DNA of 64,000 nt, from contig CM035163.1 in assembly GCA_020205615.1 (NCBI GenBank), positions 56,083,899 through 56,147,898 on the forward strand. Direction: 5' to 3'. Made by a program: the position numbers and the translations under genes. Under the pieces are notes generated by a model. That model was not told the origin of the DNA. It saw nothing but the letters and a program-made list of their open reading frames with translations, and searched no databases. Origin of the DNA: Panax quinquefolius. Taxonomy: Eukaryota; Streptophyta; Magnoliopsida; Apiales; Araliaceae. Below, one piece after another: positions 23,559-34,293 of the stretch. Position 1 is the first letter of the stretch; each line of letters opens with the position of its first letter.

Positions 23559-24683
23559 GGAGAATGGACCTGAATAGTAACTAATTCTGAGCAGTCAGAT
23601 TGATTTACTTTTAAAGCAGACGGTCCGTATTGGTTTACTATAAAATATTCTAATAAAACAAAATCTTTTAAATAAAATATAATATATTCTATTTATAATC
23701 TAATAAAAGCGAATAACTTTATAAAAGTATTCTATTTTATTTAAAAAGATTTTACTATACAAAATACTACTATGAGCAGCACTATGCAAACACTATGCAT
23801 AATAAAATATAATATATTCTATTTATATTCTAATAAAACGAATAACTTTATAAAAGTATTTTGTTTTATATAAAAAGATTTTACTATGCAAAAAATACTA
23901 TGCATAATAGAATACAATATATTCTATTTATAGTCTAATAAAACGAATAACTTTATAAAAGTATTACATTTTTATATAAAAGATTTTCTATTTTATTACA
24001 TTAATAATACTAATAAAACAAAACTTCATCATCATTATTATAATTCACACTATTAATCGACTGTGTCGTTCCCGGAAAGAAGGGCTTTCAATAAGAATTT
24101 CTCCTATTGGCGGCGTAATTAGGTGACCAAACCTCTACTTGGCAGAACTTCTAGACATCGTTAATATTGCAAATAATAATATTAATAACTTTGTCGTCTC
24201 AATTATTGATTTAATAATATATAAAATATCGATAATAATTGAGTCAATTAACGTGAGATACTATGCAACATTTATTGAAGCAATAATTGAACAAAATTGA
24301 GTGACTTCTCACGTAAGCATCAATAATCAATACCGCAGGTACTACTATCTTAACCACGCCGTATTCACATGTACTTTAACACGTGTGTTTCAATAGTTAA
24401 CGATAAAACTTCCGTTGTTTTCATAAAATATTTTTGTCGCGTTTTCTCAATCGACAATAATTACATTGTGGGGTCCACCAATAATTGTCTTAGTCGTCAT
24501 TTAATATTCCCCGTTAAAAGCGGATATTCCCCACCAATCGAATATTATATAACAACTTCGTGATTTTTGCAAAATTTATTACTATTACCCACAACTATAA
24601 CATTATATCAAATTCATTCCATAGTATTCAAAAAATGATAATTATAAAAATTCATCTTTATTCATCAATGTTGGGGTCTTACA

Positions 24684-24686
24684 TCA

Positions 24687-24769
<83 letters not shown>

Positions 24770-24785
24770 ATTATTATTATTATAT
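24684..24785. repeat. Right part of the split ATT microsatellite, with (TAG)n
   Basis: TCATCATT then (ATT)n to about 24728, (TAG)n to about 24768 and (ATT)n again. It continues the repeat that ends at 11742 on the other side of the element. Confidence 0.85.
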
Positions 24786-25044
24786 TGTAAATCAAAACAT
24801 GCCAACAATTAACTTTAGATATCACATCTAGTATTTTAACTTTAGCTATCACATCATGCCAACAATTAACCAATTTTTAATTTGTTAATATTTGTTCTAT
24901 TTGATAAATTAATTTTTTGATTTTGTAATTGCTTTCTTACCATTGATATTTTTTATGTATTATACATTTTAAATGTATGTATACTCCAAAAATTATTATA
25001 ATTTTAAATAAAATATTAAAATACTAATTAATTAAGTAAATAGA
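24786..25044. other. Unassigned AT-rich DNA
   Basis: No gene or repeat boundary is recognised. A short phrase ATCACATC..GCCAACAATTAAC occurs twice (about 24806 and 24850). Confidence 0.5.
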
Positions 25045-25236
25045 GGAAGAGGAGAAGAGAGAGATGGCAGAGGAGAGAGAGAAAGATGAGAGAGGAGAGA
25101 GAAAGAAAGAAAGGGAGGAGAGGAATAGGAGGATAGAGAAAGAGAGAAGGCGGAGGAGAGAGTTGAGAGAAAGGGGAAGGAGCAGAGGAGAGAGAAGGAG
25201 AAGGGGAGAGAGAAAGAGAAGGAGGAGAAAATTTGT
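25045..25236 (+). repeat. Purine (GA) tract
   Basis: About 190 bases that are nearly all A and G on the plus strand, with mixed GAGAGA, AAGAAAG and GGAGGAG units. The open frame across it (Arg/Glu/Lys only) is low-complexity and not taken as a gene. Confidence 0.85.
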
Positions 25237-25341
25237 GCGGGATTTTGTTTGTGTGAGATGAAATGTGAGCCTTTAGATTAAGTTAGAATGAATCTGAGAC
25301 GTTGTTGTGCTTTGACAAATTATAGAATTCAAATTGGGTTC

Positions 25342-25343
25342 TG

Positions 25344-25391
<48 letters not shown>

Positions 25392-25449
25392 TATTATTAT
25401 TGTTATTGTTGTTGTTGTTGTTGTTGTTGTTATTATTATTATTGTTAAT
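25342..25449. repeat. ATT/TTG microsatellite
   Basis: (TTA)n with a (TTG)n core at about 25405-25430. The same repeat type as at 10912 and 24684. Confidence 0.85.
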
Positions 25450-25658
25450 TAATTTTATCATCGTAATGAACATCTTTGTTCTATTTATTGAGGTGTAATG
25501 TAGTTGAAAGTGAAATTTAAACTTCATTATTCTCCTACTAATTTTTAGGCACTTTAATTTGAGGACTCAGTATCTTTATTGATTTAAATTATGAAATTAT
25601 CTCTGAGTTGTAAATTATTCCAAGCAATCCCTTGGTTGCTAGATAGCAAGAGAGTAAT

Positions 25659-28600
25659 TGTAATACCCGAGAAATTTTGAATATTATTAATAAATAAATT
25701 AATGGAAGTCAAGTATTTACTTGAGTGTAAATAAATGTTGTTGTGGCGTGGTTTATAGAAATTCTATTCAATTAAGTTAACTACTGAACGCTACGAAAGT
25801 AAAGTAATGTGGTGAGATTGGTGAAGAGCTTGATATAAAGCTTATGAGAATTTTCCTAGTGTGGCATAATGAAGGCCGAAGAAACAGTTTAATAAGGGAA
25901 AGAATTAATTATGTGTAACTGTATAATTTCACGTATGAAATGAATAGACTCTTTAACTAGTAGTATTACCAATTTAGAAGTTAATTCATGTTATGTGAAA
26001 CTAGTATAGTGATAGAGGTCGGAACTGGCATAAAGCTAAACCAGGTTTGACATCGCCAGGGGACCACAAGTAAACACGCCCTCCTTAAAGATAAATCAAG
26101 CTGGCGCAATTGCTTCTAGTGGTCAGAGCTTGAAAAGTTAGTTATTGCGGTGGTTGTTAAATGGAACATTATTATAATGTGTGACATTATTAAAATCATA
26201 TGATAAGAGTACATTTAAATAATATGAGGCACTCAGTAGCACAATAAAATTATGTGTGACATTTTAATACAGAGTTAATTAATTAACTGTGTATCCCAGA
26301 AATTCAGAAAGGGATTAAATGTTTAAAATGGAAATTTAATATTGGATAGTGTCAAAATTGGTTATGTTAGTACTAATAATATCTATAGAGAATACCCAGT
26401 CACTAATACCTGACTGCGTTATTTTATCTGCATTAAATATTAAATTATGTGGACCCAATGTACAAGGATTATATGATATGGGTACATATTAAATCCCTAA
26501 CTTTTCATATTGTAGTAGCATTAACACATTAAAATCACATTTTTGGAAATCAAAGAAACCAAACTAAGCATTATATATAACCAAGTTACTGAGTTTTAAC
26601 CCATTGTTCCAAAATCAATTACCAAACAGTAACCTATAATTCCTTTATGTGATCTGCTAAGCCTTGAACAATAAGCTACAATGGAGGTTATCATTGCTAT
26701 GAAAATGGCTGGGAGTGGTGGTTGAACAACTCTTCCATAACCCTTGTGTTCTTTTTATACCCCATGGATTCCACCTTTGGTGTAAAGCCTTTAACTAGAC
26801 CACAACTCCTCTATAAATAACAACTCTGTTATTCATTTTTACATTGCTGTAAATTATCTGTCAAATTCTAAGTTTGAGAGTGAGAGTTACTGGTAATTGA
26901 GGAGGAGTCTAAATAGTACAGAGAGAAGGAACTAAGCATACTAAGCTACAAAGAAGGTAAAATTCTTGTTTAAATCCTTAATTTCAAACTTTGGTAAATC
27001 ATAGAAATTCTACTAAATTCTTGTAAAATTGATTTGGAAATTCACTACCAAAGTGTTTATGAAGTTTGTATACATATATGGAACCTCTAAGAATGAGTTT
27101 AAGTATGCTTGGTTGAAAGAAATTCAAAGTTGGTTTGATACTTTGCGTGAAGCAGAGCTCTTTTACGGTTACGTCCAGAAAAGCTTAAATGCGACCGATT
27201 TGTATTAGGGTGCAACGTAGCTCGCTGATTCCCCGTAATCGATTCATCGCTTCTATTGTACTATGTTGTTACTAACCTGGTATTATGACCTATACATGCA
27301 TGAAAAGAAGTATAACATGTGGTATAAAGCTTTCTTATGAGATATGAATTGTTCAACATGATTTAGTAGGAGTTTTATAACAAAAACTTAAAGTTTCAAA
27401 AATGAACTTTAATGAAACTCGTATTCTGCAAATTCTGAGCACAATAGTATACATATATGATTAATTTATGGACATTAATGGGCATGAGTTGTGATTTAAG
27501 GTTCCTTTGTTCATGACTAACTTGTTTAGACTATGGGCTAAATGACTTTTTCAAAGAAAATTTGGCATATTGAAAATAATATCCATGAATACAACATGAA
27601 GTATGTTATAACTTTGCGAGTATGCAAATATGACTTAACTACACATGAAAAGAGATTTAAAGATGTTTTGTATGTGTTAAATTTCATTGTTCAAGTTTAA
27701 AATGATTTCAAAATCAAACTCGGATATTTTTCAAACTAAGTTGCATTTGTGTGAGTAGTTAAGTTCTGAAGATTTAAGATGGCATGTTTATGTTCATTGT
27801 GTCTCTAAACATGATTCTTATGTGTTAGACATAATGAAAGCTAACCAAGCACACGTTTAAGCATGTTTTAAAGTGATAAACGATGCTAGTTATGAATAAA
27901 TAATGTGAACAATTGAGAGCATGCATATTACATTTTATATGACCTTCTCACATGTACATATGGTTAACCTAGTAGGCCTTGTGATTCCATGACCCTATTT
28001 GGCCTTAATTCCTTAGAAATCCCAAACTAAGACCATGACATGTAAAGGTGAACTTAAGATGGTCATACGTGTATGTAAATTCCTCTAGCATGTATGCATG
28101 ATAATTTTAATTGTCTTAGTGTGCTAAAGAATGGGACAGAAATAAGAAATTAAAATCTCAACTCTGGTCAAACTAGAGGATGTGTCACCTTGCTGTCATT
28201 CCTAAGTTCTGACAGTATGCATCTCTGCGCCACCTCGCGATGAAGACCTAAATTATTTGTGATTTGAGATGTGGTGCATGCTTGTATTGTTGTCTTAATA
28301 TGTAATACATGTCCAAATACAGTATTCAAAGTATCAATAAGCATGCTAACGATAGAATCATATGTTTGAGATGTGTTTATAAACGTTCAAATGTTAAGTC
28401 AAAACATGATTAAGAACTATGTTATTTGATTTCATAGTCTTACAAACTGATTTTGTGTTATGTGTATGTAAGGTACGTGATGACATACGTAAGGAATTAT
28501 AAGACTAAGTTAACTCTTATGTATGCGTTTAAACTTAAATGTCAAGTATGGGTATTGAATGTACGTAACTAATGAATATCCTATATGTGTAACTATGTTA

Positions 28601-29779
28601 TAATATGATTCAAAAAGTGTTAATTAGCTATAATTTGGTAAACTACGCTTGAGGCAAGTATCCTAACCTATGCATTTACTTTATGTAAGGAATCTATGAT
28701 TACATAAGTTTCTAACTTACACAAATTTGAATAGTGTGCAAGTATCTAAACCTTATCTCTTTGATGCAAGTTCCTAACCCTATTCTTTATGGAACATTAC
28801 TCAAGCTTCTGCTATTATTGGTCGTACAAGTAAAATATTAAAAGTATGATTCATGTCTTATGACTTAATGCTTTGTAGCTTAGAGATAAATTTGTTTACA
28901 TTTTTGTAAACATTGATTTCAGATGTTAAACTTATAATTGTTCGTATGTACTTTGAAGGAAAGCGGTCTAGGCCATTTGATTCGGCTAGACCTAAATCAT
29001 GAATTTAAAAGCTATCCAAACTAATCAAATTGGTACGGACTCTTATAATTGACTGAGATGAAAAATCCTCCTTGAAGGGGAAACTATATAATTGTCAAGA
29101 GACCGACGTGCGCACTTAAGTATGATTAAATGTTATGCATGACGTAGGGTACTTTAGGCTGATCACCTGTTGTACTCATTTTTGTTGGATTATCAGTATA
29201 TTACTGTTAATTCTAGTAGAAGTTTCATAGTCCTTAGTGACTGCTCAGTATTCATTATTTTGAAATCTCAAAATGATTAAGTATTGAATCTAATTGATAT
29301 CCTTCAGTCCATAGCGACCTTTATTGAGAATTGTTGATAATTCCTGAACTATTATTCACTGTTATACCCTTAAGATTTAAACTCTATTAATGATCACCCT
29401 TATTGCGATATTACTTGCTCGGCAAATTGTTGCTCATCCTTGCTTTTCTTAAAACTTTTAGTTAAGGCAGAATGTGGTGAACCCTCGGGTAAGGACAAGG
29501 GTAAAGAAAAGGCTTCAGAATAGCTTGATTTCCTAGTGTTACGAATTTACTATTATTATGTAGTATAAGACTTAGTTACTATGATGTAATAAGCTATGTT
29601 TAAATTAAGTTGTATTGATGTAGTAGTGGTTACGAAACATTGGGACGTGAATGGTTATATTAAATAAATTTAATCTATTCTGTTATTTCCGTTGCATGAG
29701 ATGTTATTTAGTCATTAGATTTGTAGCACGTGGCGAATCAAATTCGAGACGTGAGTGCTCTGAATTTGGAGGCGTCACA
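25659..29779 (+). mobile_element. Solo LTR (4.1 kb) inserted in kinase exon
   Basis: A 4121-base unit with ends TGTAATACCCGAG..GAGGCGTCACA and a perfect target duplication GTAAT (25654-25658 and 29780-29784). Plus orientation from the TATA box. It is related to the solo LTR at 17393 in layout and end sequence. It contains no internal coding and no primer site. Confidence 0.9.
26812..26819 (+). promoter_or_regulatory. TATA box of solo LTR 25659-29779
   Basis: TATAAATA within CTCCTCTATAAATAACAAC. Spacing from the LTR start is about 1.15 kb. Confidence 0.6.
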
Positions 29780-29998
29780 GTAATTTTAGAGTTGCCTGAC
29801 CCACGTCTACAAGGGAATTACCCAGAAGAAGAGATGTAGATAATGGCTTACCTAGCAGAGGAGTGCCTGTTATTGGATCCCGACTCTCGACCAACCATGA
29901 GTGAGGTTGTTCAAATCCTGTCAACTATTTCCCCAGAGAAATCTCATAAGAGAAACATTTTAATAAATCTTTTCCAGGTATGAGCAAGTAGTATAAGA

Positions 29999-30774
29999 AA
30001 ATATCAAGTATCTTGACTAAATAATTTAGAGGGATTCTTATAAATAGCTTTCTCGCTTTGGCACTTTCATATGTGCACCTCTAAGACAGATTTTTGAGAT
30101 TCCTCCCGACTCTATTGTTGTTCTTAGTATCTGCTATGCTTTGGATCTCCTTCTGAAAATTCTTGTGTGAGATCAAGTAGAAGAAATCAATAATTTCTTT
30201 ACCAAATGTAGATTTGACCAAAAAAACAGATCTAGATCTGACAAAATTTTGAAATCAGTAATTAATGGCTCCGTTTATATGTAGGAGACTTGAGTTTCCG
30301 AATTACACTTGATTGTTTTTGGTTTTTTGATTCTAATAGTTAAAATCCCCAAATCCAAACCCACAATCATTCTTAGTCTTTCAATCTTGCATTACCTATC
30401 CGAATGACACTGTCTCTGGTTTGAAATTAAGGGGTTATAAAGGAGAGGAGTGGAATTGTAAAGTAAATTGGGGCAGGTAGGGGATTTTGAGATTTTAAGG
30501 GTTATCGAGACTAGAGTGAGAGGATATCGGTGATGGAATACTTGCTTATGAAGAAGAAGAAGAAGAAGAAGAAGAATCGTGTGGTTTTGTTCTTTTATTT
30601 AAATTTTGTTACTAATTAATTTATATATAATTTTAAAATAAAAAAAATTATTTGATAAAACTAAAATTAATTATTATATATCACAGTTGCCTTTTCTTTT
30701 GCTTTATATTCTGTTAGGGGAAAAGAATTATTTTGTTATAAAACGTAATCTTTGAGTAAATTTAATAGCTAAGT
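29999..30774. other. Unassigned DNA with (GAA)n
   Basis: Possible 3' flank of the kinase fragment. A (GAA)n tract lies at about 30550-30577. No coding region is supported. Confidence 0.5.
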
Positions 30775-30890
30775 TGTGGTGCTCGGGCGATCTTATGATC
30801 AAAATTTCAAATTGGGGATTTTGAGTTCGAATCTTGGGATGGACAAGTTTTTTGACAATTAATGGGAAAATGTCTGCATCAACGGGACTA
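30775..30890 (+). repeat. tRNA-headed repeat, second copy
   Basis: The sequence GATCTTATGATCAAAATTTC..GAGTTCGAATCTTGG followed by TTTTTTGACAATTAATGGG matches the head and junction of the minus-strand repeat at 10245-10548. The B box is clear and the A box is decayed. Confidence 0.45.
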
Positions 30891-31069
30891 AATTGGAAAT
30901 CTGACCCTCGTATTTGTTATGTTTTTGCTAAACTGTTCCTTAAACTTTTTTTTAGTATAACTGTTCCTCATAGATATGTTAGTTATGCAAAAGTGTTCCT
31001 CCAATTTTTTTCACAAATTAGAAATTAATTTCTGTTAGTCAACTTCAAAGAATTCCGTTAGTCAACTAT

Positions 31070-31184
31070 TTTCTCTTCCAAAGTAAGGTTAATATAGTCT
31101 TTTTAGTTATTAAACCTATTTGAGATTTTTCTCTTCCAAAGTAAGGTTAATATAGTCTTTTTAGGTATTAAACCTATTTGAGAC
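31070..31184. repeat. 58-base tandem duplication
   Basis: CTCTTCCAAAGTAAGGTTAA.. occurs at 31073 and 31131 with nearly identical following sequence. Confidence 0.85.
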
Positions 31185-32164
31185 CCATTTGAGAACAACC
31201 TTCATAATCGATGTTTGAGAATAGACATAGCAGAGCTGCAGAGGAGCTTGAAGGTTTTAGCTTGAAGGTCTTAATCAGATGTCTTCGTGAGATTTAAACT
31301 TCTAATTAGTGCTACAGCTACAAATGGCGTGGATGATTCGATTTTTATAGGAAGATGATGGAACGCCCCAATATGGTATGTATATATGTATGTATATATT
31401 TCACAAAGCTGCTTCGGTGCTTCCTTTAGACCAACTCCCTGTAGGGTTTCATGTACATTAATTGTATCCGGCAAATTTACCCAATTTACAATTTATCCAT
31501 TTTATGGCTGTAGTTGTTTAGTTCTAATACCTTCTTAGCAACCTAAGGCTATATTTTCTTCAGGTTTCCGAAAAGATAAATTGTAGCACTAATTAAAACC
31601 TTGATCATTGCTCTAAAATTGTAGATCATTCTGTAATCAGTCAACTTTGGTGTATTTGTGTTGTCTCATGGAGTATGCCTTGTAAGTTGTAACATGTCAT
31701 TGGTGTTCAATTGGCTAATAAAACTAAACTCATTTTAAAAATTATACTTTGCTCCATAAAAAGTATGTATTTTTTACAAAAAAAATCACAAAAAAGTATT
31801 GTGAGCTTATTATATTCATATGGTTATTATATTTATATGGTGGATAGGTATCTTTGTTTATTGAGATTGAAAGGAATTTATAAATCTAAAATTTAGTAAC
31901 AACTTTTCTATGTACGTAGGAATGTCAAAAACTAAGTACTCCATATTTCATGTCACTTGACAATATTACCTGATGGAGAGTTAAATACATTGGATTAAGA
32001 AAGTCTTAAAGTTATATAGCTAGTGGAGTTAATTTCTATACCTTTGTTATATCATATGTTGACAGCCCTCTCTGTTTGTATAATTTTATATTATATTGTG
32101 GTCCCTAATTATAGTTTAATATTGTCTTGAAGGTCAGTTAATGCTCAACAGTTGCTTCCCAATA
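31185..32164. other. Unassigned DNA left of the Mutator-like gene
   Basis: No gene is supported. Short open frames on both strands (31271-31474 minus, 31711-31896 plus) have no recognisable motif. The 5' end of the Mutator-like element probably lies in this stretch, but no terminal inverted repeat was identified with confidence. Confidence 0.4.
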
Positions 32165-33299
32165 AAATTGCATCATGGAGGTCAATTTTCTAAGGGTGAG
32201 ACTGAATACATAAGAGGCAAAGTGAGTTATATTGATTATTTCAATTTTGAGACTACAACAATGTCCGACTTGAATTATATGGCTTACTTGTTGGGGGCAC
32301 AAAGGGATCTTTAGTTTCTACCACAAACAACCTACAACTTATCAAATGGACTGTTTATAAACTGATGAATATAGTTCAGGTCTTAAATATTTTATTCCTG
32401 AAAATTATGAAGTCAAAATTTATTTGAGGACTTTCGAGATATTACATGCAATAACTGGGACACAACAAATTCAGCCAACACAACACTCATTTGAGAATGA
32501 AGATGTGATATATCTTAATGAGAATGAGGGCATGAATGATATCAATAAAGATGAATTTGAGTATGCGGATAATGAATTTAATGATAGTGAAGACAAAAAT
32601 TGTGAGGTTTAAAATGAAGAGGCAGATTATAAAGATGGTGAGTTTGAATAGATGTAGAACTTAACTATGCAGAAGATGAACATGATGATAGTGCATATGC
32701 TTCTTATATACATTTGGATGATAGCAAATTTTAAAATGATGAAGATGATGATACAATCTATGATACACATGCATGTTACCAAAGGAATTGAAGTTGATGG
32801 GACTAAGAGACCTGGAAAGGGTAAAAAACCATTGATAAATGATGACATTGTTCTTGATAGTGACAAACAAATTGTAAGTGTCAATAAGCAGCAAGATGAT
32901 GGTGTGAAAACTACAAGCAGGAAAAGAAAAGCTTGGGTAAGAAACTATGTTGGGGCTGATACTTGTGATGAACTAGTGTATAGCTCAGATGAGATGCCGC
33001 CATACAGGGACAATGATGATGAATATCCTTCATATCCAGTTTATGATGCAAAGATACACATGTTAGATCCTAAAAAACCAAAATTTAAGGTGGGGATGCT
33101 TTTCAAAGATAACAAAGCATTCAAGGAAGCTGTGAAGTGGAATTCAATTGTCATTAGAAGAACATTTAAATTGACAAAAAATGAGAAATTTAGAATCAGA
33201 TTTAGATGTCAACCTACTTCAGGCTGTCCTTGGAGGATATTTGCATCGCAATACAAATCCGGGGAAGACACTGTCCAAGTAAAAAGGTTTATGCCCAAC
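32165..33299 (+). pseudogene. Mutator-like (MULE) transposase, N-terminal part
   Basis: Plus-strand coding in several frames. It starts with HHGGQFSKG and VSYIDYFNFET (about 32171-32260), typical of the N-terminus of MuDR-type transposases. A long acidic stretch follows (32480-32720, Asp/Glu rich). Then comes the DNA-binding part: PKFKVGMLFKDNKAFKEAV, RFRCQPTSGCPWRIFASQ and TVQVKRF (33085-33290), with the conserved Cys residues of the MULE zinc-binding domain. The catalytic DDE region that should follow is absent. Stops and frameshifts show it is dead. The LTR at 33300 interrupts it; the C-terminal part resumes at 40252. Confidence 0.85.
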
Positions 33300-34284
33300 T
33301 GTAAGACTTCAACTTTTATGAATAAAGATTAATTTTTCTCGAAATATATTTTTGAATATTATGGTGTGGATTTGTTATATTATTATAGTTGTGGGTAATA
33401 TTTATAAATTTTGCAAAGTAAGTAAGTTGTTATAAAATATTCGATTGGTCAGGAAATATTCATTTTAACAGGGAATATTCGTACGACGGCACAATCATTG
33501 GTGGACCCCACAACGGAAGTATTTTCGTAGTTAGAAAATGACAGAATTATCTTTTTATAAAAATAACAACGAAAGTTTTACCGTTAAACTGTTGAACTAC
33601 CCGGCGGTAAAAGTACAGTAATACGCTTGGTTGCATAGTAGCACACAGTATTGATTATTGATGCTTACATGAGAAGTTACTCAGTTATACTCAATTATTG
33701 CTACAATAATTACTGTATAATATCTCTCATATTATTGATTCAATTATTATCACAATATCAATATTTTATATTATGAAATTAATAATTGAGACGATAAAGT
33801 TATTCATATTATTATTTAAAAGATTGACAATGTCTAGAAAGTTTTATCGAGGATAGGTTTGGTCACCTAATTGCGCGCCAATAGGGAGAAATCCTTATCG
33901 GAAAGACCCCTCTTTCCTGGGAATGATCTGGTTGTTAAATATTGTGAGTTATAATATTAATGATGAATAAGTTCGTGTTGATTAAAGATGAAATTGATAT
34001 TTTCATTGTGTTGGGATTATTAGTGTTAGTGGAAATCCACATCTATTTCGATATTAATTGATGTCTAGAGGTTATATTGACCAATCGGGTAATTAAGCGG
34101 ATAAATGAGCAATTAATTGCTATTAATTCACATGCTTATAACTATTTATTCACATGTGTGTACTATTGATTCACATGTATGTACTATTAGGGGAGGTGCT
34201 ACAAGTTTGATAATACTTGTCGGACTAAATTAAAAATGAAGGTATTATACTCCAAAACGTGTAATTATTGAAACTATATTTTCT

Positions 34285-34293
34285 TATAAATAG
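34285..34293 (+). promoter_or_regulatory. TATA box of LTR 33300-40246
   Basis: TATAAATAG in the context CTTATAAATAGAAGCTC, the mirror of the box at 1997. Confidence 0.65.

Larger units (their letters stand above)
11743..24683 (-). mobile_element. Decayed Ty3/gypsy chromovirus element, minus strand
   Basis: The element comprises a 3' LTR at 11743-14443, a polypurine tract, pol (IN, RNaseH, RT) at 14458-17392, a foreign solo LTR at 17393-20834, protease and gag at 20835-22247, and a shortened 5' LTR at 22248-24683. Without the solo LTR and its extra target copy the internal region is about 4.35 kb. Primer site, gag N-terminus and the adjoining LTR end are deleted, so the element is dead. It sits inside an ATT microsatellite; flanks TTATT and TCATC could be a mutated target duplication. 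Chromovirus assignment rests on the chromodomain-like tail in pol. Confidence 0.9.
22248..24683 (-). repeat. Truncated 5' LTR of element 11743-24683
   Basis: Right end GTTGGGGTCTTACA at 24683. The left end is a deletion junction: about 330-350 bases of the LTR next to the primer site are gone compared with the partner at 11743. It is closely similar to that partner along its length, including the shared hairpin array and flanking wording. Confidence 0.88.
25600..29998 (+). pseudogene. Receptor-like kinase 3' exon, split by solo LTR
   Basis: The two flanks of the solo LTR (25600-25658 and 29785-29980) join into one plus-strand frame encoding the end of a Ser/Thr protein kinase domain. It reads LLDSKRVILELPDPRLQG, then NYPEEEM, a TAG, IMAYLAEECLLLDPDSRP, and TMSEVVQILSTISPEKS. 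Arg in DSRPTMSEVV is the conserved kinase subdomain XI residue. The wording is close to plant receptor-like kinases of the NCRK type, which I judge likely but not certain. The TAG stands where glutamine is expected (CAG to TAG). Upstream exons are not visible, so this is a fragment. The frame ends near a GTATGAG that could be a splice donor. Confidence 0.75.

Noticed and set aside
25064..25261. 65-codon Arg/Glu-rich open frame
   Set aside because: It is the translation of the purine tract and has no non-repetitive content.
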